From the NCBI GenBank assembly GCA_963383645.1, contig OY726576.1, positions 17,245,131-17,309,130 of the forward strand: a stretch of 64,000 bases of DNA, read 5' to 3'. Positions within the stretch are counted from its first letter, which is position 1. Each line of letters opens with the position of its first letter. This document shows positions 47,470-58,655 of the stretch, one piece after another. This DNA is from Muscardinus avellanarius. Taxonomy: Eukaryota > Chordata > Mammalia > Rodentia > Gliridae. The position numbers and the translations under genes are program-made. The notes beneath the pieces were generated by a model. It searched no databases, was not told where the DNA came from, and saw nothing but the letters and a program-made list of their open reading frames with translations.

Positions 47470-47640
47470 ATTTCTATTTTTAAGGGGGAGCTACTGGGGA
47501 TTAAACCCATGGGCATTCTACCCCTGAGCTATACTCCCAGCCCTGTTTTCCTATTTATTTGGAAACAGAGTCTCACTAAGTTTCTGCAGTTGGCTTTGAA
47601 CCTGTGATCCTCCTGTCTCAGCCTCCCAAGTATTAGTTTC
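47470..47640 (-). repeat. B1-ID SINE, truncated at the B1 5' end
   Basis: gggattaaacccatgggcat, gagctatactcccagccc, tgatcctcctgtctcagcc; stops at cccaagtattag without the expected B1 start. Confidence 0.88.
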
Positions 47641-47965
47641 TGGGAAATAAATGCCAAAGCTGCTGCTGGTCCGGAAGCCACAGTTGGAGAATCATTTTCT
47701 AGAGTCGGAAAGCTGTCAGGTTTCCGTATGAATGAGTGAATGGACGGGTGAATGAATGATGGCTCCACAGTGAACCTACAAAGGGGGAGAAGAGGGACCC
47801 TCCAGCAGTGGCCTTGGTGTGGGAAGGTGCAGTGGTGCCTGAGCTCCACTCTGCACAGCACCCTTGGAGGAGGAGCAGCCCTCGGACCCTAGGAATAGGT
47901 TCATCTTACATCAAAAGGGAAGGGTATTCCACACTTGTAATCGGGGTCATTGTAAGCTCTGGAAT

Positions 47966-48577
47966 ACACTCGTCCCTCCATGTCCATGGGGGGCTGGTCC
48001 CAGGATCCCTGTATATACTAAAATTCTTGCATGCTTAAGTTTTTATATAAAATGACATAATATCTGCATAAAGCCTATACCCCCATGTTCTTTACATCAT
48101 CTCTAGATGTCTTACAGCACCTAACACAATATAAACGTTGTGTGTAAATCCTTGTTTTACTTTATTCTTTATATTTGGTACTTATAATTTCTAAAATTTA
48201 CTTTTAACAAAGGACTGTACTTGGAACAGTGTTCATTCTCCAGGGAAGAATAACAAGAAACATGTCCATACATGTTCACTAGAGCCACATGTGGCGCACG
48301 CTTGTAATCCCCGTGCTTGGGAGGCGGAGACAGGAGGATCGCGCTGGTGTGAAGCCAGCTGCGCCGGCTTAAGAGACCCTGTTTCCAAATAAAAGAGTAT
48401 ATAAATAGGTCTGGGAGTGTAGCCTGGAGGTAGAAGGGCTTCCAGGAACCACAGTACCCCCATAAATAAATAAATAAATGTTCACTAGAGACCCAGCTCT
48501 TTTTCCTGAATATCTTCCATCTAGAGCTGGTCAGGCCAGTGGCTGTGGGATCCAGGACGCAGAGGGCTAACTATACC
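47966..48577 (+). mobile_element. MER2/Tigger-type DNA transposon, split by a SINE
   Basis: Terminus cgtccctccatgtccatgg, gggctggtcccaggatcc, then ttatataaaatgacataat, tcatctctagatgtcttac, acaatataaacgttgtgtg. After the SINE at 48285 come ggctgtgggatccaggacg and cagagggctaactatac as the inverted terminus. Confidence 0.8.
48285..48477 (+). repeat. B1-ID SINE, young subfamily, inside Tigger, with TSD
   Basis: gtggcgcacgcttgtaatcc, agacaggaggatcgcgctgg, ataggtctgggagtgtagcc. TSD atgttcactagag at 48272-48284 and 48478-48490. The first bases of the B1 are missing or altered (ccacatgtggcg). Confidence 0.94.
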
Positions 48578-48867
48578 ACTGTCCCATAGTTATTCTTAAT
48601 GCAAAGCAAAACCACTCTGTCTCTTTCCCATGCAACATCTTTATTAGTAGTAGCAAAAGGATTATGACCTAGAAATATAAATACACACGTCAGCATGTGT
48701 CCCGCTCAGTTGAGGAAAGCCACAGAACCCGCAAGAACACACCTGTGTAGGAAGGAGCCGTCAAAGAGCAGAGAGGACAGAGGAAGGGGTGGGATTTTAA
48801 CAAAAACGTGAAGAGAGGAAGAAGAGGAGAGAAGACACATCAGGGAAGGAAATGTTATTTTTATTGG

Positions 48868-49082
48868 GTCACCAGCAAGCATTAAGTGACTGTGGAAATG
48901 TGTGCATTCATCTCTTTAATTAGCCCCAAAAATCTACCGGGTAGTGACAATTATCCCATCTTTAGGGGGAAAAAAGAAATCAGAGCTCAGAGACGTTGAA
49001 TATCTTACTCCAGGCCACACGGCTCCTTAGGGCTAGAGTCATGATTTGAACCTTGGTCTGCTTGAGCTCTGCAGAGCCTTTG
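48868..49082 (-). repeat. MIR element
   Basis: Antisense MIR: gcattaagtgactgtgg, taccgggtagtgacaatta, cagagctcagagacgttga, tccaggccacacggctcc, tcatgatttgaaccttggtc. Confidence 0.7.
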
Positions 49083-49235
49083 AGTATCCACTGCCCAGAA
49101 CTGGCTCTGCTCCAGGGCTCAGAAGGGCTCCATCTTCCCAAGCGCTTCCTTCTCCCCCCCTGAGCCTGGAGAGCAAGAGAGGATGCAAAATGCCTGCCTC
49201 CCAGCCACATGGAATGGCTCCGTGGACTTTCCTCA

Positions 49236-49412
49236 GGGGGTGGAGTACTGGGGATGGAACCCAGGGGGGCATTCTACCTCTGTGCTACACCCCCAGAGCT
49301 TTCTACCCTTTTTCTTTTGAAACAGAGTCTCGCTAAGTTACTGTAGCTGTCCTCAAACCTGAGATTCTCCTGTCTCAGCCTCCCAAGTACTGGAATTACA
49401 GGTGTGTGCCAC
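49236..49412 (-). repeat. B1-ID SINE with short TSD
   Basis: gtactggggatggaaccc, attctacctctgtgctac, gaaacagagtctcgctaag, actggaattacaggtgtgtg. gtggacttt flanks both sides. Confidence 0.9.
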
Positions 49413-50683
49413 CTGTGGACTTTAATTGCTGTGCAGACATCATGTGGGTGAATGGTCGTTAGGAGGAGGACAGAGATCCCATGGGTTTAAGTTTTCTAAG
49501 AGATCTGTGATCAGTCCTCCCTGGAGTCCATTTTCTCTCAAGAAGAAGGGACAGACGGATGCTGGTCCCTCCGGGCTCAGGTGCCTCTTGGCCCTGGTCT
49601 CTGGGGACCTGCTCTCCCTTATCTCCATCTAGAGAGTTGACTTTGTGTATTCAGTAGTTGCTCATAGACTAAACTGGGGCTAAGAGGGAGAAATTCCGAA
49701 GGATGCTATTGTCAGCTTTTGTGAAAGATGATTTGGGTAAGAAATTCAGAGTGTTCAATAAATCGTAGCCAGAGAAGGGAAAGCTTCTCACTCAGTCTCC
49801 AACATTGTAAAGTAGAAATTATGAAAAAGGGGGTGTTAAGGGGATAAAAAAAAAAAAAGGAAATGGAAGAGAGAGAAGAGAAGAGAATAAAGGCCATGAC
49901 CCAGCAGGTGCAACGAGGATCAGGCCTGGTGACTGCCAAGTCCCTGCTCCATGTCAACCCGGCTCCTCCAGCATCCATTTCTCCTCATGAGAAATGGCAG
50001 TCTCTAGATTTTGGAAGCCAGGAGGCTTCTTGCGGGACTCGTGGAGGTGTCTAGAGCAGAGAGAGGTGCTGCGTCCACTGGGACGGGAGGACTGCTACAC
50101 CTGGCGGAGGCGGGGAAGAGGTGTTCTCCAGACAACTGGCAGAGAGAAAGAGAGAAGGGTATGGCCTAGACACGAGGTGGCCACCCAGCCTGGGCTCAGC
50201 GGCAGCGAATGAGAGACGGTGGAGTGGGACGGGGAGGGTAGGAAGGGCCGGGGCTGTGTGGGGTGTCCAGGGCCACAGCGGGACCTTCCAAGCAGCAAGT
50301 GGTGTCCACAGAGTGCCGAGCTCTGTGTCAGAGGCTGAGGAGGACACTGCAAAGCACAGCATGGTGGTTGTCACCATGAGACACAGGGCATCTCCAGGGT
50401 GGCATGGCTGGCCTTCTGTGAGCTCCACGTCTAAGCATTCAGCCTCAGATGGAAAACATTCAGAAAAAAAGAATTGCGTCTGTACTGACCATGTACAGAC
50501 TTTTTCTTGTCATTCCCTAAATAATACATTATATGCCAATTGCTTACCTAACATTTACATTACATTAGGAATTGTAAGTAATCTAAGGATGATTCCCAGC
50601 CTCCTGGAGGACATGCATAGGTTATGTGCAAACACTGCTCCGTTTTCTGTTTTGGTTTGGTTTGATTTGTTTTTTGGGTTTTG

Positions 50684-50685
<2 letters not shown>
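49413..50685. other. Unique intronic sequence
   Basis: No exon recognised. The 225-codon open frame starting at 50121 runs through the (TG)n tract and an antisense SINE and has no homology I know; I regard it as chance. Confidence 0.45.
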
Positions 50686-50729
<44 letters not shown>

Positions 50730-50898
50730 GAGGATAGAACCCAGGGCATTCTACCTCCAAGCTATACCTCAAGCCCATTTTTTTCCCCTATTTTTTGAAA
50801 CAGGGTCTCACTGAGTTGCAAAGGGCCTCACTAAGTAGCTAAGGATGGCCGCAAACCGCAATCCCCCTGTCTCAGGCTCCCGAATGCTGGGATTATAC
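50686..50898 (-). repeat. (TG)n tract plus B1-ID SINE
   Basis: TG repeats at 50686-50724, in the tail position of a minus-strand SINE: gataacc-type start ggatagaacccagggcatt, tcactgagttgcaaaggg, aaaccgcaatccccctgtc. Confidence 0.9.
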
Positions 50899-51838
50899 AC
50901 TGTTCCATTTTATATGAAGAACTTCACATCTAAGGACTTTGGTACCCCCAGGGGTTCCTGCGACCTCCTCTGCAGGAAGCCTCGCTGTGTCTGTGGAGGG
51001 CTGGATGAAGTGGTGGGGACAGGGTGGAAGGGGGAAGGGAGAGTATGAGTGGGACAGCCTGTGGGGGCACCAGACAGAGCCCACATGGGGGATAGGACCG
51101 AGGAGCCATGCTTGCATGGGAAGTCTCGTGGGAAGTTTTTCAGGAAAAGGTCAGAGAGAATCGGGGCTACCAAACCAAGAATGGGGTCTCATGCCAACTC
51201 ACGGAGGGCCTTAGGTGCCAGGCCGGCGCTAGGATGACGTTCCACTCAGGAGGGCTCTGGGAGGACTTGCCATGACTTAGCTGTCCAGAGGCAGGAACAC
51301 TCCCACCACCCAGCGAGCGCACTGGGGATGAGAGGGAAAGAACAAGAAGAAGCAGGACTCGGCTTGGGAGGTGACAGCGGATTCCAGCAGGGAGCCCAGC
51401 TGGAAGGATCCTTGGCAGCGCAGGGCTTGTGGTTCACAGCCAGCCCAGAGTCACACCACCCTCCTCCGCCTCTGCCCTGTGACCAGCGCACCTGTGCGTT
51501 GCTCACAGGCACTTTGCCACGCCAGGGGACCATCTCAGAGCATCCCCAGTGCTCTGTGTTGAGTTCTGCTGCTGAGTCTGGCAGGGAGGGACCTAGGAGG
51601 CCAGATGAGATGCGTCTTCAGCCTGTGGCCCAGCAGGCCCTGGACACAGAGGCCTCTACGAAGGCCACACTGCCCCTCCATGGCTGAGTGAGGAAACACA
51701 GCCCTGGCGCCGCTGGGCATTAGCATTCCAGGCTGGGGTATCCTTTAGGCAACTCCAGAGGGAACTGGCTTTCTGACAGCCAGCAGCTTACTTTCTGGGC
51801 CATGATGGAAGGCAAAACCTGAACCATTTACTCATCTG
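50899..51838. other. Unique, GC-rich intronic sequence
   Basis: Nothing recognised. Confidence 0.4.
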
Positions 51839-51840
51839 GT

Positions 51841-52057
51841 CTTTTTTTTTTTTTTTTTTTTTTTTTTGCAGTACTGGGGATGGAACCCCAGGGACATTCT
51901 ACTTCTACACCCCCCAGCCCAATTTTTTATTTTTTTAATTTGAAATAAAAAAAATTGCAAAGGGCCTCACTAAGTAGCTGAGGCTGTCTGCAAGCCGCAA
52001 TCCTCCTGTCTCAGCCTCCCAAATACTGCGATTACAAGCGTGCACCACCACGCCTGG
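51841..52057 (-). repeat. B1-ID SINE with TSD
   Basis: 27-nt poly(T), gcagtactggggatggaa, tcactaagtagctgaggc, ccaccacgcctggc. TSD atctggtctt on both sides. Confidence 0.93.
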
Positions 52058-52365
52058 CTCTTATCTGGTCTTCTTGCGAATCGCTCTCCAGGGTGACCTG
52101 GAGAGTTCCTGGTTTAAGCCTTCCCAACAGAGACGCCATGCCGTCACTGTCTCCTGTCTCAGGCCCTCACTCCCTCTCCGCTACCCAGAGATTGGAGGCT
52201 ACATGGAGGGTGGGGTGTGGGTTTCAGGAGAGCGACCCCACAGACACACTCAAAAGCCTGCTAGAGCCTTGTAGCACAAAGGCCCACAAACAGGTGGCCA
52301 TGAGCCTTATTGAGCCAGAGATTATCCAAGTATTAAAAAAAAAAAAAAGGAGGGGAGAGGAGGAA

Positions 52366-52568
52366 AGCTGGGCCTGGTGGCTCACACTCGTAATCCCAGC
52401 ATTGGGGAGGCTGAGACAGGAGGATCACAATTCGTGGACACTACTACTTAGTGAGGCCCTTTGCAACTCAGTGAGACCCTGTTTTAAAATTAAGAATAAA
52501 AAAAAATAGGGCTGAGGGTGTAGCTCAGAGGTAGACGGCCCCTGGGTTCCATCCCCAGTACTGCAAAA
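52366..52568 (+). repeat. B1-ID SINE
   Basis: gctgggcctggtggctcac, aatcccagcattggggagg, ID half agggctgagggtgtagctc, B box ggttccatccccagtact. Confidence 0.92.
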
Positions 52569-53081
52569 AAGAGAGGGAGAGGATATTTGCTTCCAAATCT
52601 GGATTACCAGTCTTTCTTTTAGAATCAAAACACCTGCCAATGCAGAGGGCACCAAGCAAGGCTAGTTAGAAACCAGGAGGATGTCCACCACCGTGACCCC
52701 AACCCCATGCGCTGCGGGCTCACATCATCCATGGTCCCTCCCTCCATTAGCATGGCCTATGGGGGCATTTGGGTTGGGGACCCCTTGGTCTTTGCAACAG
52801 CCTTTGACTCTGAGGACATTCAGTCCCCTCCCTAATTTTGTTTTCTGGGAGGATGCTAAGGGTACTTTGGCCCAGCAGGGACCTGGCCAGGAGTGGTCCA
52901 GCTCTTTACGGGGGAGAAGGTGTTGGAGAAGGTGTTGGAGAGGAATTGAGTCTGGCCCCCGGGTCTCACGGAAGCCTTGGCCCTTGTCTTCCCAGGGCTT
53001 GGGGCCTCCAGAGTCATGGTCACCTTTGCTCCCAGGTGAAAGGCTGGCTCACCTGTGCTTTTTGTCTTTGCTTGTCTGTAG

Positions 53082-53166
53082 CGCCTGCACCTCAGTGAAG
53101 ATGTTGCGGGGGCCACATTCATGGCAGCAGGCAGCTCGGCCCCAGAGCTGTTCACGTCGGTCATAG
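53082..53166 (+). CDS. SLC24A3: SLC24A3 internal exon (alpha-1 repeat, ion-binding motif)
   Basis: This 85-nt exon encodes [10 protein letters not shown] followed by [18 protein letters not shown], and its last base is the first base of a split Gly codon (phase 1). GSSAPE is the signature of the first alpha repeat of cation/Ca2+ exchangers. The acidic residue of that motif, Glu 22 of this exon, lines the transport site in characterised NCKX proteins. The acceptor is a good pyrimidine tract ending tgtctgtag and the donor is gtaggt. The residues after GSS separate the paralogues as I remember them: SLC24A3 has APELFTS, SLC24A4 has TPELFAS. This sequence has APELFTS, so SLC24A3 is the better call. 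All key residues are intact. Confidence 0.96.
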
Positions 53167-53521
53167 GTAGGTGACAACCCGATGGACATTTCAGTCTTTC
53201 CCTGTCTGGAGGAAGAAAGCTCTGGGGACTGACATCCCCAAGCCGGGGTTGTCTGCCCCTGACAGGAAATGACAGCCAGAGCCCCTCACAGACCCTGCCT
53301 CGCATTCGGCTACTGTTTAAGTAATGCTTTTGCTGTATGCAAATGTACCCCAGACCCGGGGCCCCGGTTGCTGTGGGATAGTCTCCACTCTGGCTATTGC
53401 AAACCGTGGCTGTTTCCTGTAGATCCTGAGGACAGACCCACAGTTACAATAGGTCCCCCAGGCCTGCCTCGGAATGCACGTGAGCTGCCCCCACCGGGCT
53501 GATGTTGGGTCTGTGTTACAG
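53167..53521 (+). other. SLC24A3 short intron, 355 bp, phase 1
   Basis: This intron starts gtaggt and ends tgttacag, and splits a Gly codon in the middle of the alpha-1 repeat. No interspersed repeat is recognisable in it. It is GC-rich compared with the long introns. Confidence 0.95.
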
Positions 53522-53625
53522 GGGTCTTCATCACCAAGGGAGACGTGGGCGTCGGCACCATCGTGGGCTCGGCTGTGTTCAATATCCTGTGTATCATTGG
53601 GGTCTGCGGGCTCTTTGCTGGCCAG
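53522..53625 (+). CDS. SLC24A3: SLC24A3 internal exon (end of alpha-1 repeat, following helix)
   Basis: This 104-nt exon begins with two bases that complete the split Gly codon and then encodes VFITKGDVGVGTIVGSAVFN, followed by ILCIIGVCGLFAGQ. This is the second helix of the alpha-1 repeat with its conserved GSAVFN motif, then a glycine-rich membrane segment. The acceptor is ctgtgttacag and the donor is a near-perfect CAG|gtaaga, giving a phase-0 end. ITKGD (not ITHGD) again fits SLC24A3 rather than SLC24A4, from memory of the human proteins. The intron separating it from the previous exon is only 355 bp, so the two halves of the alpha-1 repeat lie unusually close together for this gene. The next expected exon, which should start VVALSSW, was not found in the remaining 10.4 kb. 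Confidence 0.96.
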
Positions 53626-55009
53626 GTAAGACCCACAGCTCTGAGCGTTGGTGGGGTGCGGCATCTGGGGACGGGGATGACGTGGAACTGAGGCCAGGGG
53701 ATCGTCTCTCTGGAATACAACCCACACCGGGGACCAGGGATCTCGGGCAGAGGGATCTGGGGGCTCACCTCAGGAGGCTGGGCCTGCCAGAAGGAAAGCT
53801 GTTGAACCACCATTACCTGGTGCCCTGCCGGATGTGATATAGACTCCCTGCGTCCACAGAAGTCGTTAACCAGCCCAAAAGATGCGAGAGACAAATTTAA
53901 AGGTGGCTTAACATTCTGAAAAGCTACTGATCAGAACTAGGTTCACCTGAAAGAATCTGAGGTCTGGCTTTGCCTCCAAGAAAAGAAAATAAATGAGGAG
54001 GGAGCAGGGAAAGAGACAGCATGTTTTCCGCAAGCAGGAGGAGGAAGAGGCGGAGGGGAAGAGATGAAGACAGCCTTCCTTTCCGCAGCAGGCATGAAGC
54101 ACTTTGTTTCCATGCTTCTGTAGCTTGCTCTGGGGGTCCAGAGGGGTTTCTCAGGACTACGGTTCACCTAAAAAATTTATTCTACTGCTGCAGACAATTG
54201 CCAGAGTCTGGGTCCTTTAGGAACACTGGTGCTTGTTTGGGGAAGTCTTAGGAAGTTCTCAGAAGTCCCAGTGTGGGACACTGCCAGGTGTGTGGGGTGT
54301 GTAGGTCCTGCTTCCTCTGATGGCCTAGTTTCTTCATAGTAACTATGTACGGAAACAGTGCACATCTGGGCTCTCTGCCCAAACACCCAAGACTTGGTGT
54401 CTTCTAGAAAAACCAAATTCTAGTATTCTACTGAGGTTGCTCCGCTTGCAGTATTGAGGAACCCGGCAACCCTAAGAGGCCAAGGAGAGCTCCCGGCACC
54501 TTCCTGCACCCTCTCCAGGCTGCCCCATCTTTCTAAAGCTGGCCGGGCACCCTGTGCTGCCCATCTCTCCTCCCAGCATGCACCGGGTTATCCGGTCTTC
54601 CCTACATCCTGCTTTGCGTTGCTGCCGCCGTCCTGACGCCTGTCAATTCACCTGGGATGCCTGACGTGTTGGTTATTTCCAAGTGACAGACAGGAGCACG
54701 TGAGCTGGTCAGGAACCTGACCAGGGCCCGGGGGTGCACGAGCTCCTTTGGCAAGAGGCTCCGGGACAGCTGATCACTGAGCTTTGCCTGCTCACTAGAC
54801 CAAATTTTCCTAACATTTCCTATTTTCTCAACCTTTTCCTCAATGGTCTTTGGTCTCAGATGTGGGGCACCCATACCATGGTGCCTGCTAACTCTATATA
54901 TATGTGGTCAGCACACACGGCCCGCCTGGAAGCCCCGCCGATGTCCTCTGCTCAGATTCCTTGTGTCTCCTTCCGGGGAGGAGGAGTCACACTGCAGAGC
55001 GAGCTGCTG
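53626..55009. other. Intronic sequence, unique
   Basis: No exon or interspersed repeat recognised. Confidence 0.4.
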
Positions 55010-55250
55010 TTAGCACGCTCCTAATTAGCACCGTCACCATTGGCAGTATGATTATTAGCCCGGCCGTTATTAGTGTTGTCATTAGTTCATTAATCATTCG
55101 TACCTGAAGCTTGACTGCGAAGCAAGCCCACGGGGGCAGAGATAATGTAAACAGGCAAACGACTGGGCGGCGTCCAGGCGATGTCAGCTTCTAATTGCTT
55201 CTGAGACGACTTTGGTCGGAGCGTGGCCCGTAATTCATCAACAACACAGC
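55010..55250. promoter_or_regulatory. Possible conserved enhancer-like segment
   Basis: A repeat-free segment dense in homeodomain-type words: ctcctaattagcacc, gattattagcc, gttcattaatcattc, tctaattgcttc, cgtaattcatc, plus a forkhead-like gtaaaca at 55147. Composition is unlike the GC-rich DNA on either side. Regulatory role is inference only. Confidence 0.3.
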
Positions 55251-55557
55251 TCCTCACCAGCGTAGCGGCCTCCCCTGCATCGAAGGCACGTGGCTCTCAC
55301 GCCGGCAGCTCTGGTGTCCGGCACTTTCCCCCCTGGGGGTCTTTGCTGGCTGGCCTCACGCCCCCACTTGAGGGTGGAGGGAGGCACCAGCCAGTACTTA
55401 AGAGCGGCCTGCCTGGTGCCTGGGGTGCCGGCCCCTGCTGCCCATCTTCTTGGCCCTCTGCCTACTTGGAGGTTTTCAAGTCCAGCCAGCACTCTTATTC
55501 AGGGTTTTGTAGAATCCCTAAGCTTTCTGCATAGGAAGCAAAACGATATTTTGGAAG

Positions 55558-55745
55558 GAACATGGGCTAGGGAATCACACTGGCCTGGGATTGAATCCTA
55601 GTGTTACCACTGCTGGCGGTGGGACTTGGAGAATGGACATCAGCTGTCTCTGCGCCATTTCCTCATCTACAGAGTGGGTCTAAGTGCACCTTGCCCCCAG
55701 ATGGCCATGAAGATGAAACCTTGCCTCTCATGGTGAGTCATTACA
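55558..55745 (+). repeat. MIR element
   Basis: acatgggctagggaatcac, cctgggattgaatcctagtg, tgtctctgcgccatttcctc, atctacagagtgggtctaag. Confidence 0.7.
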
Positions 55746-55973
55746 CGTTAGACACCATTCTCTACCAGTCCCTGGGGATTCTGGCTGCCACAGTTTCACC
55801 CTGGGTCACTGTGATAACTTGGCCACCTGTAGGCATCTGTCAGGCATCTGGGGTTCCCAAGGATGCAGGGAAGGGGAAGGAAAGGGGAGGTCAGGAAGGA
55901 GTCCTTCTACGCGTGAATCAGATGAAGAGATGCTGATAGACGGACGACCTCAGATGACCGGTCCTTGCTTCTT

Positions 55974-56202
55974 CTTTTTTTTTTTTTTTTTTTTTTTTTT
56001 GCGGGTCTGGGGATGGAACCCAGGGGCATTTGACCTCCGAGCTACACCCCCTGCCCTATTTTTTTATTCTTTAATTTGAAACCGGGTCTCACTGAGTTGC
56101 AGAGGGCCTCACTAAGTAGCTGAGGCTGTCCGCGAACCGCGATCTTCCAGGTCTCAGCCTCCCGAATGCTGGTATTACAGGCGTGCGCCACCACGCCCGG
56201 CT
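55974..56202 (-). repeat. B1-ID SINE with TSD
   Basis: Poly(T), gggtctggggatggaaccc, gagttgcagagggcctcac, caggcgtgcgccaccacg. TSD cggtccttgcttct at about 55960 and 56203. Confidence 0.95.
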
Positions 56203-56399
56203 CGGTCCTTGCTTCTGTTCTGTCTGATGGAGAGAAAAGAGCCATCAGGAGTGAAATCTTCCGGCTGTGCACATCGAGAGGCCGTTCCAGGCTGTGGAGC
56301 TGGCCCAGTGGAAGGTTACAGCAGAGGATGGAACTGGGGGTCAAACTGATTAATAAATCCAATCATGGGTCTCACTTAGCATTTTTATTTATGTTGATC

Positions 56400-57115
56400 T
56401 GAACTTCTGCTTGGCCAGGAGAATTACCAGCGAGAACCCAAGGGCCTCTCTCTGAGCATTTGGCCATAAAGGACAGGACATGACGAAGTCTGTTACCCAT
56501 CTGAAATTAAAGTAATTAAGCCGTAAGGTTTGAGCTCCTATCTCAATTAGGGTTTTGATGAATTCAGTGTAATTAAATGTCTGCTGTATTTGCAGTTTGC
56601 AAACATATCCAGTGCTTCGGAGTCCACCTAAGGTGCTCAGGGAAGTTTTATGGGACAGGAAGGAAATTGCTTCTTAGACCATGGCTTAGAGTGTGGTTCT
56701 TGGCATCCCCACAAGACATTTACAGGGTTGTGGTCCTACCAGTTTTCTATACTGAAAAACAAAGAATCTAAAGGACAAAGAGAAAATACCACGCTCCCCA
56801 TGCAACCTACGAGTGCACTTTGTGTCTGAGGCGAAAGGACTTCATGCCAATTTCATAAAACATAAAACGCTTATGAATCTAAATCTACCACTCCGAACAT
56901 CTTAAGCTTTAAATACATAACCACAAACAGAGAGTAAATAGTTTAACTGCAGCCCAGATTAGGACTTTCATATTCCAGTTATTACCGGCAGGCAGATGGC
57001 TCGGGTTTATTAGAAAGAGCTCCTGCATCAGTTCCTGGCATCCTCAGATTGCCAAACTGCGCCTGATATTCCTCGGTGGGGTCCATCTAATCTCCGCTGG
57101 GTTTGCCTGTCTTCA
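56400..57115. promoter_or_regulatory. Possible conserved enhancer-like segment
   Basis: Repeat-free, AT-rich stretch with many TAAT words (taaagtaattaagcc, tctcaattagggttttg, gtgtaattaaatgtctgc) and a near-palindromic cataaaacgcttatg. It resembles deeply conserved non-coding DNA in style; I cannot align it. Confidence 0.3.
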
Positions 57116-58298
57116 AAGAACACCTGTCCGTGCTGGATCGTTTACACAAAACCCAGCAACACACAGAGGTTGCGAATCTGAATTGAATTTGGCCTTACTT
57201 AGGGTGGCCCCAGAAGGACACTATAGGCAAGGAGATAAGTGCAGGCAACTAGCTTCAAAGGTAGTCGCAGGAAACGCCAGCAGGGCACTGGGGAAGCAGG
57301 GTGGCAGCCACCGGGGGTTAGGAAGCAAGTTCTCACTGTAGGCGACTGGAATTTAATCTGTCTATGGGAACTGGGAAACAGTCCGGCACCCAGATATCTA
57401 AGTGATCTCATGGAACGGGGAAGGGAACTTTCATTGCTTCCCCGACGTCCACTTTTCATTGGTTCTTAAGTAACATAAATTCCTCAACATTTCAGCTTCC
57501 AGGTAGGGTAGACTTTGGAGGTCAGAGAAAACCCCTGGCAAAGAAATACAGGGTCTGGCCATTGGAAAGATGTGAAATGGGCCAGGCGTGGTGGAACATC
57601 CCACACAAAATCCAGCATATTGGCCATCATGTTTCAATCCCGGGAATCATTCAGGTCCCCAAGAGGCTGGGGGCTGAGGGAGAGGTGGCTGAGAAGCTCA
57701 CAGCACTGGTGGCCAGACCTCAAGTTAGGGTTTGGTGGGCTGCCTTCTGCCATAAAGAAAGAATAGAGAGTGCACGGAAGAGCACAAGCGAGCCCGTCGA
57801 GAAGCTCGGGGGCAGGTGCAGGAGATGGCCTCACCCAGGAAGCCCAGACTTTGCTTGGCCACCCTGTAAGTGGCAGGAAAGCCCGGTGTGTGGTGCAGGA
57901 GGGAAGGGCCAAGTCCAGCCAGGGCAGTCGCTAGATTCTATCACCTGGTAAAATGGAGTTTCTCCAGCGTCTTCTCCAAGCCGCCCGCCTGGGCCAGATC
58001 CCTGTCCAAATGCAGATCCCTGGCCTTAGTTCCAGATCAGAAGAGCAGCTGAGCCTGCTGAAGCTCCACCCCAGGCTCATCCCTCCCCTTCAGAACTCGG
58101 TTGTCCTGGAGGACAGACAGCCCTGGGCATGGACACTCTCCCATCACTCTCTGTGTGCTCTTGGGAGCTTCTGTTCCCCGGCTGTCCCCAGTGCTTCCAC
58201 CCCCCAGGCCAGGTCCCCGCACACCTGAGCCCCCCAACAGACGCTGTTGTTCCCCAGCCCAGGGCTCCATTAGGGACACCAGCCAGCTCTGCCCAGCT
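57116..58298. other. Intronic sequence, mostly unique
   Basis: A short B1-like scrap at 57579-57598 (ggccaggcgtggtgg). Otherwise nothing recognised. Confidence 0.4.
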
Positions 58299-58300
58299 CC

Positions 58301-58516
58301 TTTTTTTTCTTTTTTAAACAGTACTGAGGATGGAACCCAGGGGCATTCTACCTCCAAGCTACACCCCCAGCCCTATTTTTTATTCTTTATTTTAAAACAG
58401 GGTCTCACTGAGTTGCAAGAGGCCTCATTAAGTAGCTGGGGCTGTCCGCAAACCACAATCCTCCTGTCTCAGCCTCCCGAATGCTGGGGTGACAAGAGTG
58501 CGCCCCACGCCCGGCT
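58301..58516 (-). repeat. B1-ID SINE
   Basis: cagtactgaggatggaacc, ttctacctccaagctacacc, tcactgagttgcaagagg, gtgcgccccacgcccggc. The 222-codon open frame starting at 58101 crosses it and is not a gene. Confidence 0.93.
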
Positions 58517-58655
58517 CCCGCTCCATTTAGGCAGTCTCTACATCTTCACCTCACAGCTCCACGTGAGCTTTGACTTTGGCTCACAGAACTTGCTTCTGGC
58601 CTGTTCGACCTCTTTGAAATACCTCCTGATCTCAGATCCTTTCTCAGATTCACAT

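Larger units (their letters stand above)
46357..53081 (+). other. SLC24A3 intron, 6725 bp
   Basis: This intron lies between two in-frame exons. It starts gtatgt and ends tgtctgtag. It contains two MER2/Tigger-like transposons, six SINE copies on both strands, a MIR and a (TG)n tract. A short 12-bp unit, gagaaggtgttg, is repeated twice in tandem at 52914-52937, about 150 bp before the acceptor. Confidence 0.93.

Noticed and set aside
50121..50798. 225-codon plus-strand open frame
   Set aside because: Its 3' third is a (TG)n tract and an antisense B1-ID SINE; the rest has no recognisable domain and lies inside the SLC24A3 intron.
52681..53166. 161-codon open frame overlapping the exon at 53082
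   Set aside because: It reads the exon in the wrong frame and begins in intron; the splice-consistent frame is the exchanger exon.
46282..53625. Assignment to SLC24A4 instead of SLC24A3
   Set aside because: The discriminating residues as I remember them (APELFTS, ITKGD) match SLC24A3; SLC24A4 has TPELFAS and ITHGD. Not verified by alignment.
53502..53837. 111-codon open frame overlapping the exon at 53522
   Set aside because: Wrong reading frame across the exon; the correct frame gives VFITKGDVGVG and ends at a canonical donor.
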